Assembly (NCBI GenBank): GCA_026197095.1
Contig: JAPHTF010000099.1
Location: forward strand, 1 to 58,828
DNA from: Gammaproteobacteria bacterium
GTDB lineage: Bacteria > Pseudomonadota > Gammaproteobacteria > UBA6429 > Thiohalophilaceae
DNA: 58,828 bases
Direction: 5' to 3'
In this document: positions 18,555 to 27,809 of the stretch, in pieces
How positions within the stretch are numbered: the stretch's first letter is position 1
How the letters are laid out: each line of letters opens with the position of its first letter
The notes under the pieces: generated by a model
Database searches by the model: none
Told to the model about the DNA's origin: nothing
The model's input: the letters and a program-made list of their open reading frames with translations, nothing else
Position numbers and translations under genes: made by a program

Positions 18555-19782
18555 GAAAATGGAAAAAAATCTAATAGTTGGATTAGATATTGGAACATCG
18601 AAAGTTGTTGCAATCGTCGGTGAAATAACACCAGACAATGAAGTTGAAATTATAGGTTTAGGTTCACATCCTTCACGCGGATTAAAAAAAGGTGTGGTGG
18701 TAAATATTGAATCAACCGTACAGTCCATTCAACGCGCGATTGAAGAAGCCGAACTTATGTCTGGATGTCAGATTCATTCTGTCTATGCTGGCATCGCCGG
18801 TAGTCATGTTCGTAGTTTAAATTCACACGGTATTGTTGCTATTCGTGATAAAGAAGTGACTTCAGCTGATGTTGAACGTGTTATTGATGCTGCACGGGCA
18901 GTTGCAATACCTGCCGATCAAAAGATCCTGCATATATTACCTCAGGAATTTATTATTGATGAGCAGGAAAGTATTCGTGAACCTGTTGGAATGTCTGGAG
19001 TACGGCTAGAAGCAAAAGTTCACATGGTGACCGGAGCAGTAAGTGCAGCACAAAATATTATTAAATGTGTGCGCCGTTGTGGACTGGAAGTTGATGATAT
19101 TATTCTTGAACAACTTGCATCAAGTCATTCTGTATTAACTGATGATGAAAAAGAGCTCGGTGTTTGTTTAGTTGATATTGGCGGTGGTACGACAGATATG
19201 GCCGTGTTTACTGAAGGTGCAATACGCCATACAGCAGTTATTCCAATTGCCGGTGATCAGGTTACGAATGATATTGCTGTAGCGTTACGTACACCAACTC
19301 AGTATGCCGAAGAAATCAAAATTAAATATGCCTGCGCATTAACACAGCTAGCCAGCGCTGATGAAACAATTGAAGTGCCAAGTGTGGGGGAACGTCCAGA
19401 TAGACGTTTAGCTCGTCAAACACTGGCTGAAGTTGTTGAACCACGTTATGAAGAATTATTTACCTTGATTCAGGCTGAATTACGTCGAAGTGGATTTGAA
19501 GATTTATGTGCGGCAGGCATTGTCTTAACCGGTGGTAGTTCCAAAATGGAAGGCGCGGTTGAGTTGGCAGAAGAAATTTTCCATATGCCGGTACGTTTGG
19601 GCGTTCCTCAATACGTAACGGGATTGGTTGATGTGGTTCGAAATCCAATACATTCCACGGGGGTGGGTTTGTTGTTGTTTGGATATCAGAATCGGGCGAT
19701 GCGTGAGTCAGAAGCGCGTATGGGTAAAGGTTTTAAATCAGTGTGGAACCGAATGAAAAATTGGTTCCAGGGTAATTTTTAA
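18547..19782 (+). CDS. ftsA: Cell division protein FtsA
   Basis: 411 residues. FtsA is an actin-like ATPase that tethers FtsZ to the membrane. The phosphate-1 loop GLDIGTSKVVAIVGE is near the N-terminus; VDIGGGTTDMAVF and VLTGGSSKMEGAVELAE are the other nucleotide-binding motifs. The C-terminal amphipathic helix (WNRMKNWFQGNF) is the membrane-targeting sequence. ftsZ follows after 50 nt. Confidence 0.97.
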   Translation: MSKKMEKNLIVGLDIGTSKVVAIVGEITPDNEVEIIGLGSHPSRGLKKGVVVNIESTVQSIQRAIEEAELMSGCQIHSVYAGIAGSHVRSLNSHGIVAIRDKEVTSADVERVIDAARAVAIPADQKILHILPQEFIIDEQESIREPVGMSGVRLEAKVHMVTGAVSAAQNIIKCVRRCGLEVDDIILEQLASSHSVLTDDEKELGVCLVDIGGGTTDMAVFTEGAIRHTAVIPIAGDQVTNDIAVALRTPTQYAEEIKIKYACALTQLASADETIEVPSVGERPDRRLARQTLAEVVEPRYEELFTLIQAELRRSGFEDLCAAGIVLTGGSSKMEGAVELAEEIFHMPVRLGVPQYVTGLVDVVRNPIHSTGVGLLLFGYQNRAMRESEARMGKGFKSVWNRMKNWFQGNF

Positions 19783-19804
19783 AACAGGTGTAATTTTTAA
19801 AAAA

Positions 19805-19820
19805 TCTCTGGAGACAGAGA
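19805..19820 (+). promoter_or_regulatory. Small hairpin with GAGA tetraloop next to the ftsZ ribosome site
   Basis: TCTCTG (19805-19810) and CAGAGA (19815-19820) are exact inverted repeats closed by GAGA, a GNRA-type tetraloop. The helix abuts the purine-rich ribosome site GAGGGG (19821-19826) and lies 12 nt before the ftsZ ATG. It could affect translation or mRNA processing; only the sequence is seen, and a 6-bp stem can occur by chance. Confidence 0.4.
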
Positions 19821-19832
19821 GAGGGGTGAAAA

Positions 19833-20981
19833 ATGAAATTTGAATTTATGGATACACAGAGTCAAAGCGCTGTAATAAAAGTTATTGGTGTTGGTGGCGG
19901 TGGTGGTAATGCTGTTGAACACATGGTGCAAGAAAATCTTGATGGTGTAGATTTTATTTGTGCCAACACAGATGCGCAGGCATTAAAAAATAGTTCAGCG
20001 AAAATCACTATCCAAATTGGTACTAATATTACTAAAGGCTTAGGTGCTGGCGCGAATCCTGAAATTGGCAGAGAAGCTGCAATAGAAGATCGTGAGCGAA
20101 TCCAGGAAATGTTAGAAGGTTCGGACATGATCTTTATTACTGCCGGAATGGGTGGTGGTACAGGTACAGGTGGAGCTCCAATCGTTGCACAAGTTGCAAA
20201 AGAAATGGGAATTCTGACCGTTGCCGTTGTCACTCGTCCATTTTCGTTTGAAGGTAAAAAACGTATGGATATCGCTGCAGATGGTATTGAAGAGTTAAAA
20301 AGTTATGTTGATTCGTTAATCACGATCCCTAATGAAAAGTTGCTCAGTGTTCTGGGTAAAAATGTGAGCTTACTCGACGCCTTTAAAGCAGGTAACGATG
20401 TATTATTAGGCGCCGTTCAGGGGATTGCAGAATTAATTACTCGTCCAGGTTTGATCAATGTCGATTTTGCTGACGTTAGAACTGTCATGTCTGAAATGGG
20501 TATGGCCATGATGGGCTCAGGAAAAGCTGTTGGTGAGAATCGTGCGCGTGAAGCAGCAGAAGCGGCTATAGCAAGTCCATTGCTTGAAGATGTAAATTTA
20601 TCGGGTGCAAGAGGTATTCTGGTTAATGTAACCGCCGGCATGGATATGTCAATTGGTGAGTTTGAAGAAGTGGGTAATACGGTAAAAGAATTTGCTTCGG
20701 ATAACGCGACAGTTGTTGTAGGTACCGTTATTGATCCTGAAATGTCTGGTGAACTTCGAGTGACTGTTGTTGCAACAGGTTTAGGTCGTGAAAATGAAAG
20801 CTTTAGTGGAAAACCGGTAAAGCTTGTTGTCGATAAAAAACCAAATGGTGAAGTTGACTATGCTCAGTTAGATAAACCTGCTGTTATTCGAAATAAAGTT
20901 GCTGGTGACCGCTTCTCAGAAACGGAAAGCGGAATGGATTATCTGGATATTCCGGCATTTTTACGTCGTCAGGCAGATTAA
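19833..20981 (+). CDS. ftsZ: Cell division protein FtsZ
   Basis: 382 residues (E. coli 383). FtsZ is the tubulin-like GTPase that forms the division ring. The tubulin signature [13 protein letters not shown], the N-terminal [15 protein letters not shown] loop and the T7-loop region are intact. The C-terminal peptide [14 protein letters not shown], which binds FtsA and ZipA, is present after a short linker. A strong ribosome site (GAGGGG, 19821-19826) precedes the ATG. It ends the dcw run; the next gene is 279 nt away with its own apparent promoters. Confidence 0.98.
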   Translation: MKFEFMDTQSQSAVIKVIGVGGGGGNAVEHMVQENLDGVDFICANTDAQALKNSSAKITIQIGTNITKGLGAGANPEIGREAAIEDRERIQEMLEGSDMIFITAGMGGGTGTGGAPIVAQVAKEMGILTVAVVTRPFSFEGKKRMDIAADGIEELKSYVDSLITIPNEKLLSVLGKNVSLLDAFKAGNDVLLGAVQGIAELITRPGLINVDFADVRTVMSEMGMAMMGSGKAVGENRAREAAEAAIASPLLEDVNLSGARGILVNVTAGMDMSIGEFEEVGNTVKEFASDNATVVVGTVIDPEMSGELRVTVVATGLGRENESFSGKPVKLVVDKKPNGEVDYAQLDKPAVIRNKVAGDRFSETESGMDYLDIPAFLRRQAD

Positions 20982-21095
20982 ATACGAGTGGCTAATAATG
21001 AGATGCCCCAATATTGTGCAAATTACCCCCTCTTTTTTGTATGTTTTGGGAACTACTTAACTATTATGCCGTTAAGTTATATAACGAAATGACGC

Positions 21096-21152
21096 TATAA
21101 TTAACATAATTACGGAATATGCGCTGGAAAGGACGAAAAATATCGTTATAAT
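21096..21152 (+). promoter_or_regulatory. Two candidate -10 boxes upstream of lpxC
   Basis: Perfect TATAAT hexamers occur at 21096-21101 and 21147-21152 in the 279-nt gap between ftsZ and lpxC. The matching -35 regions are poor (TTAAGT at 21072-21077 with an 18-nt spacer; CTGGAA at 21124-21129 with a 17-nt spacer). A promoter in this gap is expected because lpxC is usually also transcribed independently of ftsZ. I cannot say which box is used. Confidence 0.35.
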
Positions 21153-21172
21153 GGGCGGTTTTCCCGTATGCT

Positions 21173-21202
21173 TAAATTTCAATCAATTGTTATTGGAATT
21201 TA
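21173..21202 (+). repeat. Inverted repeat in the lpxC leader
   Basis: TAAATTTCAAT (21173-21183) pairs with ATTGGAATTTA (21192-21202) over 11 positions with one G.T wobble around an 8-nt loop. It lies downstream of the TATAAT at 21147 and about 60 nt before the lpxC GTG, so it would be in the 5' untranslated RNA. No T-run follows, which makes a terminator unlikely. Confidence 0.45.
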
Positions 21203-21260
21203 GGTCTGAATTTTGCATATTATTTTAATATTGATTGTTTTGGATTAAAGGTACACATAA

Positions 21261-22172
21261 GTGATTAGACAGCGCACTCTAAAAAACGTAATTCGAGCAA
21301 CTGGTGTTGGTTTGCATACGGGTGAAAAAGTATATTTAACACTTCGACCGGCAGCACCTGATTCAGGTATTATTTTTAGACGTGTAGATTTAGATGAGCC
21401 TGTAGAGATTCCTGCTACTCCTGAGAATGTTGGTGATACCACCCTGTCAACAACACTCATTAAAGATGGTGTAAGAATTTCAACGGTTGAACATCTTTTA
21501 TCTGCAATGGCTGGTTTAGGTATTGATAATGCTTATGTTGATTTGAATGCAGCTGAAGTGCCCATTATGGACGGTAGTGCTGGGCCTTTTGTCTTTTTAA
21601 TCCAGTCAGCAGGCATTGAAGAGCAAAATGCCCCAAAGCGTTTTATCCGTATTAAGAAACAAGTAAGAGTTGAAGATGGCGACAAATGGGTTAATTTCGA
21701 ACCATTTGACGGATTTAAGGTGGCTTTTACCATAGATTTTGATCATCCTGCTTTTAAAGAAGGTTCACAAATTGCAGAAGTCGATTTTTCTACTACATCA
21801 TTTGTCAGAGAAGTCAGTCGTGCACGTACCTTTGGTTTTATGAATCAAATTGAACAACTCCGAGCGAACAATCTGGCACTTGGTGGCAGTTTAGATAATG
21901 CTGTTGTGGTTGATGATTACCGCGTTTTAAATGAAGACGGCCTGCGTTATGTTGATGAGTTTGTGAAACATAAAATTCTGGATTCAATTGGTGATTTGTA
22001 TCTTTTAGGACATAGCCTAATAGGCGCTTTTTGTGGTCACAAATCTGGTCATGCATTAAACAATGAATTACTTCGTGCATTATTAGCTCAAGAAGATGCG
22101 TGGGAAGAAGTAACTTTTGAAGATGAATCCACTGCTCCTATCTCTTTTGCTCAACCTGTTCACGCAGGTTAA
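21261..22172 (+). CDS. lpxC: UDP-3-O-acyl-N-acetylglucosamine deacetylase LpxC
   Basis: 303 residues (E. coli 305). LpxC is the zinc enzyme for the committed step of lipid A synthesis. Zinc ligands are His78 (TVEHLLSA), His237 and Asp241 ([16 protein letters not shown]), and the catalytic His264 is in [10 protein letters not shown]. The start is GTG 21261, about 9 nt after AAGG, and matches the conserved N-terminus MIRQRTLKN. Position after ftsZ is conserved in gammaproteobacteria. Confidence 0.97.
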   Translation: MIRQRTLKNVIRATGVGLHTGEKVYLTLRPAAPDSGIIFRRVDLDEPVEIPATPENVGDTTLSTTLIKDGVRISTVEHLLSAMAGLGIDNAYVDLNAAEVPIMDGSAGPFVFLIQSAGIEEQNAPKRFIRIKKQVRVEDGDKWVNFEPFDGFKVAFTIDFDHPAFKEGSQIAEVDFSTTSFVREVSRARTFGFMNQIEQLRANNLALGGSLDNAVVVDDYRVLNEDGLRYVDEFVKHKILDSIGDLYLLGHSLIGAFCGHKSGHALNNELLRALLAQEDAWEEVTFEDESTAPISFAQPVHAG

Positions 22173-22236
22173 GTGTTAGCTTTGTTTTTTCCTATTTTTA
22201 GCAAAAGATAATAACTATATATTTTATATGTGGGTA

Positions 22237-22689
22237 TTATTTTTGTTTATGACGTTTAGCCAAACGTCGCAAAGATTGTTGTAAGCCTTCATTATTCAAA
22301 CCATTTGCCATACTTTCTAAGCATTTCTTCGCTTCGAAACTTATGTAGCGATGGCTTATCGCTTTCTTCTTTTCTTCTCTTGTTTTAAGTGGCCTCGTTG
22401 AGACAGATATTTCTTTAACATATTGAAAATATTGAATATTTTTTTTAAGAGTGGGGATGATATGCGCACTCATAAAACGAAATTTAGTGGCCCAGGCAGG
22501 TGTGTCTGCAATGACATGAAGTTTATTACCATTTATATAGGCGAGTTGAACGTGCATATTGACTGGTGTGGGTATGTTTTTTAGGAACTCTTGATTCAGT
22601 TTTCCCATGAAACGAGCCTTTGTGACCAAGTCTGCAACGCGATCATTTTTTCGATTCAAATACTTGAACATTGGCTTTGGAGAATTCAT
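22237..22689 (-). CDS. dciA: DciA-like (DUF721) protein, predicted replicative helicase loader
   Basis: 150 residues on the reverse strand, convergent with lpxC and divergent from the M23 peptidase gene. The N-terminal half has the DUF721 pattern (VADLVTKARFMGKLNQEFLKNIP, then VHVIADTPAWATKFRFMSAHIIPTL-like core with the conserved PAWA). DciA proteins load or assist DnaB at replication initiation in bacteria that lack DnaC. In Pseudomonas the homologue lies in the same place between lpxC and an M23 gene/secA. The basic C-terminal tail (LRRLAKRHKQK) fits DNA binding. Family assignment is by pattern and synteny. Confidence 0.75.
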   Translation of the reverse strand: MNSPKPMFKYLNRKNDRVADLVTKARFMGKLNQEFLKNIPTPVNMHVQLAYINGNKLHVIADTPAWATKFRFMSAHIIPTLKKNIQYFQYVKEISVSTRPLKTREEKKKAISHRYISFEAKKCLESMANGLNNEGLQQSLRRLAKRHKQK

Positions 22690-22767
22690 AATATAAATTA
22701 ATAGTTTGCGGGCGATTTCCGATAAACATTATACAATAAAATAAAAATTGAGGCGCTCAGTAGCAAC

Positions 22768-23697
22768 ATGAATATTATCCTGCTCAAGCGGAAAAAGGGA
22801 TCATCAGGTTTAGTCACCCTAAATAAAAAGAAAGTAGCCACAGTTTTGATGGCTGTATTTATTGTTTTACCTGCCACTTTTTTATTCACAGGTTATAAAA
22901 TTGGCATCCATTATATGCAGGCGAATCCTGATGATTTAATGGTTGCTATGCAGTCTGAAATGGACGTGCAAAGACTCAAAATTGATGAAGTTACTAAAAC
23001 TGCTGAGGAAAATATGAATGCCTTAGCATTGCGTCTGGGTAAACTTCAGGCACATGTTATTCGACTTGATGCACTTGGTTCTCGTTTAACAACAATGGCT
23101 AAATTAGATAGTGGGGAGTTTGATTTTAACCAGTCACCTGCTCAGGGTGGTCCGGTTGCTGCAGGTGAACTTTCTTCAGAAATGAAAGTGCCTGACTTCA
23201 TGGCCTCTCTTAAAAACTTATCTCTTCAGTTAGATGACCGAAACCAACAGCTTAGTGTTCTTGAAACGATGATGATGAATCGTAATTTGCAAGCTGAAGT
23301 TATGCCTGCTGGTCGTCCAATTACACGTGGCTGGCTGTCTTCTTATTTTGGAATTCGGACAGATCCTTTTAATGGCCGTCGAGTACACCACTCAGGTGTC
23401 GATTTTGCCGGCAAGATGGGGTCGGACGTAGTTGCGGTTGCAGCGGGTGTTGTAACTTATTCTGGTAAGCGTTCGGGTTATGGTAATTTGGTTGAGATTA
23501 ACCACGGTAATGGTTATTCGACTCGTTATGGTCATGCCAGTGAGCTTTTAGTTAAAGTTGGTGAAACGCTCAAAAAAGGATATGTTGTTGCTAAAATGGG
23601 TACGAGTGGTCGCTCTACAGGCCCTCATGTTCATTTTGAAGTGCTTTTTAATGGTCGGGCGGTTGATCCAAAGAAATATATTCACGCTTCTCGCTAG
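22768..23697 (+). CDS. Membrane-anchored M23 (LytM-type) metallopeptidase
   Basis: 309 residues. One membrane anchor lies at about 22-42, followed by a periplasmic coiled-coil-like region (60-175) and a C-terminal peptidase M23 domain. The LytM zinc ligands are intact: His208-x-x-x-Asp212 (HHSGVDFAG) and His287-x-His289 (GPHVHFE). It should therefore be an active peptidoglycan endopeptidase rather than an inactive EnvC/NlpD type activator. The position between lpxC/dciA and secA matches the Pseudomonas arrangement. A perfect hairpin follows the gene. Confidence 0.9.
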   Translation: MNIILLKRKKGSSGLVTLNKKKVATVLMAVFIVLPATFLFTGYKIGIHYMQANPDDLMVAMQSEMDVQRLKIDEVTKTAEENMNALALRLGKLQAHVIRLDALGSRLTTMAKLDSGEFDFNQSPAQGGPVAAGELSSEMKVPDFMASLKNLSLQLDDRNQQLSVLETMMMNRNLQAEVMPAGRPITRGWLSSYFGIRTDPFNGRRVHHSGVDFAGKMGSDVVAVAAGVVTYSGKRSGYGNLVEINHGNGYSTRYGHASELLVKVGETLKKGYVVAKMGTSGRSTGPHVHFEVLFNGRAVDPKKYIHASR

Positions 23698-23708
23698 ACA
23701 CTTGCTTG

Positions 23709-23734
23709 AGCCAATACGAAATATCGTATTGGCT
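23709..23734 (+). terminator. Hairpin between the M23 peptidase and capA-like genes
   Basis: AGCCAATACGA (23709-23719) and TCGTATTGGCT (23724-23734) form a perfect 11-bp stem with a 4-nt loop, 12 nt after the peptidase stop and 11 nt before the next ATG. The bases after it (TATATAACTCC) are not a proper T-run, so termination may be partial and the next gene may be read through or have a separate start. Confidence 0.6.
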
Positions 23735-23745
23735 TATATAACTCC

Positions 23746-24852
23746 ATGAAATTCTTCCCTGTTCCTTTATTTGCTGTTTTATTACTAGCTTTCAGCCTTA
23801 TTGGGTGTAGCGCGCCAGTATGTTGCATTCAACCCGAAGTTGAAATTGTCAAAAAGAAACCAGATATTCGGATAGTCGCTGTTGGCGACATTATGCTCGG
23901 TACAAATTTTCCAGATGATAGGCTTGCACCTGATGATGGCTCGAAACTACTGAGTACAATTACCCCGGTCTTAAAAGATGCTGACATTACGTTTGGTAAT
24001 TTGGAAGGCGTATTATTAGAAGGCGGTGAAGCCGCGAAAAAGTGCAAAAAACACTCGTCCTGTTATGTTTTCCGTTCTCCTCCACACTATGCAAAATACC
24101 TTAAAGCTGCCGGTTTTGATGTTTTAAGCCTCGCTAACAATCATGCGCGTGATTTTGGTGAAGAAGGGCGTACTGCTTCAATGAAGGCATTAGATGCTGT
24201 TGGGCTGTATCATACAGGGCGAATAGGAGACATTGCTCGCTGGGAAGTTAAAGGTATTACTGTGGCATGGATAGCTTATGCGCCATTTGGTGGCTCATAT
24301 GATTTACTGGATATTCCTTTAGCCGTAAAACAGATTAAAGAACTATCTAAAAACAGCGACCTGGTTTTTGTGTCCATTCATGCTGGGGCAGAAGGCAAAG
24401 ACGTTAAACATATCCCCTTTAAAAATGAATTCTTCTTTGGTGAAGATAGGGGGGATGTTGTGAAATTTAGCCGTTCTGTTATCGATGCTGGCGCTGACCT
24501 GGTAATAGGTCACGGGCCTCATGTTCCCCGTGCTATGGAATTGTATAACAACAGGCTTATTGCTTATAGCTTAGGCAATTTTGCCACTTACCAGGGTATA
24601 AGAATTACTGGTGATAATGGGATAGCGCCCATTTTGTCTATCACGATGTCAGCTGATGGTAAGTTTAAACACGGACAGATTGTTTCGGCACGTCAACATC
24701 GTCCACAGGGAACATTACTCGACAATACACATGAAGCTGCGAAAATTATTGAAGAACTGACGCTTGATGATTTCCCTGCCACAGGGTTACATTTTTCTAA
24801 AACGGGTTCAATTAAACCGCTTATTATTCCGTGGATCGCCAACAAAAAATAA
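23746..24852 (+). CDS. CapA-family lipoprotein (metallophosphatase fold)
   Basis: 368 residues. The N-terminus is a lipoprotein signal with lipobox LIGC (Cys21). The body matches the CapA/PgsA family: IRIVAVGDIMLGTNF, FGNLEGVLL, VLSLANNHARDFG, VSIHAGAEG, GHGPHVPRAMELYNNRLIAYSLGNF. These Asp/Asn/His motifs form the calcineurin-like metal site. In Bacillus, CapA acts in poly-gamma-glutamate capsule synthesis; here no capB or capC is nearby, so that role is not supported and a phosphoesterase or envelope role is equally possible. Confidence 0.8.
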   Translation: MKFFPVPLFAVLLLAFSLIGCSAPVCCIQPEVEIVKKKPDIRIVAVGDIMLGTNFPDDRLAPDDGSKLLSTITPVLKDADITFGNLEGVLLEGGEAAKKCKKHSSCYVFRSPPHYAKYLKAAGFDVLSLANNHARDFGEEGRTASMKALDAVGLYHTGRIGDIARWEVKGITVAWIAYAPFGGSYDLLDIPLAVKQIKELSKNSDLVFVSIHAGAEGKDVKHIPFKNEFFFGEDRGDVVKFSRSVIDAGADLVIGHGPHVPRAMELYNNRLIAYSLGNFATYQGIRITGDNGIAPILSITMSADGKFKHGQIVSARQHRPQGTLLDNTHEAAKIIEELTLDDFPATGLHFSKTGSIKPLIIPWIANKK

Positions 24853-24986
24853 CCGCTGTCACACCATTTAAATATTTAAGCACAAGCCATATAAATATGT
24901 TTAAACACGAAGATTCTAAGCAGGACAAATGCAGCCATCGCCTGTAGAATATGCCGCTTTAATGGTCAGATAAAAAGTAAATATCC

Positions 24987-25022
24987 TTTGCTATATAGCA
25001 AAATCCGTCAGTAAGTACTTAC
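24987..25022 (+). promoter_or_regulatory. Two perfect palindromes in the secA leader
   Basis: TTTGCTATATAGCAAA (24987-25002) is a perfect 16-bp palindrome and GTAAGTACTTAC (25011-25022) a perfect 12-bp palindrome, 8 nt apart and ending 27 nt before the secA ATG. They may be operator sites for a dimeric regulator or part of the promoter. I find no clear -35/-10 pair. No secM-like regulatory peptide gene is present in the 197-nt gap. Confidence 0.45.
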
Positions 25023-25049
25023 ATAAATAATATAAAAAGATAAACAATT

Positions 25050-27755
25050 ATGGTTGGGAAACTCTTTAAGAAAATTTTTGGTAGTCGTAATGAAAGACTC
25101 GTTAAAGTAATGCGTAAAGTGGTTACGCAGATTAATGAGTTCGAGTCAGACTTGCAGTCTTTGAGTGATGAGCAGTTGAAGGCAAAAACAGATGAGTTTC
25201 GTCAGCGTTTAGAACAAGGTGTAACGCTGGATTCATTGCTACCAGAAGCCTTTGCAACGGTCCGTGAAGCGAGCCAGCGTGTTTTAGGTATGCGTCACTA
25301 TGATGTTCAAATGATTGGCGGCATGGTCTTACATGACGGCAAAATTTCTGAAATGAGAACAGGTGAAGGTAAAACACTGATGTCTACCTTACCCGCTTAC
25401 CTGAATGCGTTAAGTGGTAAAGGTGTGCATGTCATTACAGTGAATGATTATCTTGCTACACGTGATGCTGAGTGGATGGGTAAGTTGTATAACTTCCTCG
25501 GAATGAGCGTCGGTGTCATTGTTTCTAATATGCCTTTTGAAGACAAGAAAAAAGCCTATCACGCAGATATTACTTACGGTACCAATAATGAGTTTGGTTT
25601 TGATTACCTGCGAGACAATATGGCGTTTAGCAATGAAGAACAATTTCAGCGCGGCCAGCACTTTGCCATTATTGATGAAGTTGATTCAATTCTTATTGAT
25701 GAAGCGCGTACACCATTAATTATTTCTGGGCCTGCGGAAGACAGTTCAGAACATTACTATAAAGTTAATGAGTTAGTGCCTAAACTGGTTAAGCAAGAAG
25801 TAGAAGACGGTCCGGGTGATTATACTGTTGAAGAGAAGAGTAAGCAGATCTTTCTTACAGAAGAGGGTCATCAGCACGTAGAAGAGCTATTAGCAGGCGT
25901 TGGCTTACTCGCTGAAGATGCCAGTCTTTATGATGTTTCCAATATTAACCTGTTACATCATGTTAATGCTGGATTAAGAGCACATGTTCTGTACCAGGTT
26001 GATGTGGATTACATCATTTCTAACAATGAAATCGTCATTGTTGATGAGTTCACTGGACGTACCATGCCCGGGCGTCGTTGGTCAGATGGTTTACACCAGG
26101 CGGTTGAAGCTAAAGAAGGTGTGCCTATTCAACAGGAAAACCAGACTTTAGCGTCAATTACTTTCCAGAACTATTTCCGTTTATATGAAAAGCTGTCTGG
26201 TATGACAGGTACGGCTGATACCGAAGCCTATGAGTTCCAACAAATTTATGGCCTGGAAGTCGTGGTGATTCCAACTCACCGCGCCATGGTAAGGGATGAT
26301 CGAGGTGACCTGGTTTACCTGACAATGAATGAAAAGTTCAATGCCATTATTGAAGATATTTTAGATTGTCAAAAGCGAGGCCAGCCAGTATTAGTCGGTA
26401 CTTCATCAATTGAAGTATCTGAATATCTTTCAGGTTTATTGAAAAAAGCTAAAATAAAACATGAAGTGTTAAATGCAAAACAGCATGAACGTGAAGCTGA
26501 TATTGTTGCTCAGGCAGGACAACCGGGCGCGATAACCATTGCCACAAATATGGCCGGTCGTGGTACTGATATTGTATTGGGTGGTAACTTTGATGCAGAA
26601 ATTGCAGCTTTGGATAACCCGGATGAAGCAACGATCAGTAAACGCAAAGCTGCATGGCAAGAACGTCACAATCAAGTCGTTGATGCAGGCGGCTTACACA
26701 TTATTGGTACTGAACGCAATGAATCGCGTCGTGTTGATAATCAGCTGCGAGGTCGTGCTGGTCGTCAGGGTGATAAGGGCTCATCTCATTTTTATTTATC
26801 ATTAGAAGATAACCTGATGAGAATTTTTGCCTCTGAACGTGTTGCGGGTTTAATGCAACGTTTAGGCATGAGTGAGGGTGAGGCGATTGAACATCCCTGG
26901 GTAAGTAAAGCCATTGAAAATGCACAACGCAAAGTAGAAGGGCATAACTTTGATATGCGGAAGCAATTGCTTGAGTACGATGATGTTGCTAATGATCAAC
27001 GTAAAGTGATTTATACTCAGCGTAATGAGCTTATGATGCTGTCAGATATTTCAGAGAGTATTGAAGCGATTCGTTCTGATGTTGTGAATAATCTAATTAA
27101 CATCTATGTACCACCTCAAAGTATCGAAGAACAATGGGACTTACCTGGGTTAGAAGAAACAATCGAAGGTGAGTTTGGTGTTCAGTGTGATGTGCGTGCC
27201 TGGCTAGAAAAAGATTCAAGCTTAAATGAGGATTCATTACGCGAAAAAATTCTTGATGAAGTAGTGACCGCATATCAAGAAAAAGAAAAAGAGTATGGAT
27301 CAGAAACCATGCGACACATTGAAAAAGCTGTCATGTTGCAAGAACTTGATTCCTCATGGAAAGAACATTTAGCGATGATGGATCAATTGCGACAAGGTAT
27401 ACATTTACGTGGTTATGCTCAAAAAAATCCAAAGCAAGAATACAAACGCGAATCATTTGAAATGTTTACAGAAATGTTAGATCGAATTAAACATGATGTT
27501 GTGACTATTTTAAGTCGAGTACAGATCCGTAGTAATGAAGAGATTGAAGCGCTTGAAGCACAGCGACGACAAAGCAGTGAATCTATTGAATATCAACATG
27601 AGGCCGCTTCAGCCATGAGTAATGGCGGGGGCTCAAATGAGAATGAAGAAGAGCACACGCCTTTTGTTCGTGATGAACGAAAAGTAGGAAGGAATGAACC
27701 TTGCCCATGTGGCTCAGGGAAAAAATATAAACAGTGTCATGGTAAACTTAACTAA
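25050..27755 (+). CDS. secA: Preprotein translocase ATPase SecA
   Basis: 901 residues (E. coli 901). SecA drives export of unfolded preproteins through SecYEG. Walker A RTGEGKT (about 103-109), the [16 protein letters not shown] Walker B region, [24 protein letters not shown] and RGRAGRQGD helicase motifs are all present. The C-terminal zinc motif Cys885-x-Cys887, Cys896-His897 ([15 protein letters not shown]), which binds SecB and phospholipid, is complete. There is no secM upstream. Confidence 0.98.
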   Translation: MVGKLFKKIFGSRNERLVKVMRKVVTQINEFESDLQSLSDEQLKAKTDEFRQRLEQGVTLDSLLPEAFATVREASQRVLGMRHYDVQMIGGMVLHDGKISEMRTGEGKTLMSTLPAYLNALSGKGVHVITVNDYLATRDAEWMGKLYNFLGMSVGVIVSNMPFEDKKKAYHADITYGTNNEFGFDYLRDNMAFSNEEQFQRGQHFAIIDEVDSILIDEARTPLIISGPAEDSSEHYYKVNELVPKLVKQEVEDGPGDYTVEEKSKQIFLTEEGHQHVEELLAGVGLLAEDASLYDVSNINLLHHVNAGLRAHVLYQVDVDYIISNNEIVIVDEFTGRTMPGRRWSDGLHQAVEAKEGVPIQQENQTLASITFQNYFRLYEKLSGMTGTADTEAYEFQQIYGLEVVVIPTHRAMVRDDRGDLVYLTMNEKFNAIIEDILDCQKRGQPVLVGTSSIEVSEYLSGLLKKAKIKHEVLNAKQHEREADIVAQAGQPGAITIATNMAGRGTDIVLGGNFDAEIAALDNPDEATISKRKAAWQERHNQVVDAGGLHIIGTERNESRRVDNQLRGRAGRQGDKGSSHFYLSLEDNLMRIFASERVAGLMQRLGMSEGEAIEHPWVSKAIENAQRKVEGHNFDMRKQLLEYDDVANDQRKVIYTQRNELMMLSDISESIEAIRSDVVNNLINIYVPPQSIEEQWDLPGLEETIEGEFGVQCDVRAWLEKDSSLNEDSLREKILDEVVTAYQEKEKEYGSETMRHIEKAVMLQELDSSWKEHLAMMDQLRQGIHLRGYAQKNPKQEYKRESFEMFTEMLDRIKHDVVTILSRVQIRSNEEIEALEAQRRQSSESIEYQHEAASAMSNGGGSNENEEEHTPFVRDERKVGRNEPCPCGSGKKYKQCHGKLN

Positions 27756-27809
27756 TCGTGACACACTTATTTGACAAAAGTCAGATTACGAAAAGTTTTG
27801 GTGAACAAC

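Noticed and set aside
24898-24948. Short ORF upstream of secA (ATG in ATATGTTTAAACACGAAG, 16 codons) as a possible secM-type leader
   Set aside because: It encodes a short charged peptide with no signal sequence and no SecM arrest motif, so there is no support for an arrest peptide.
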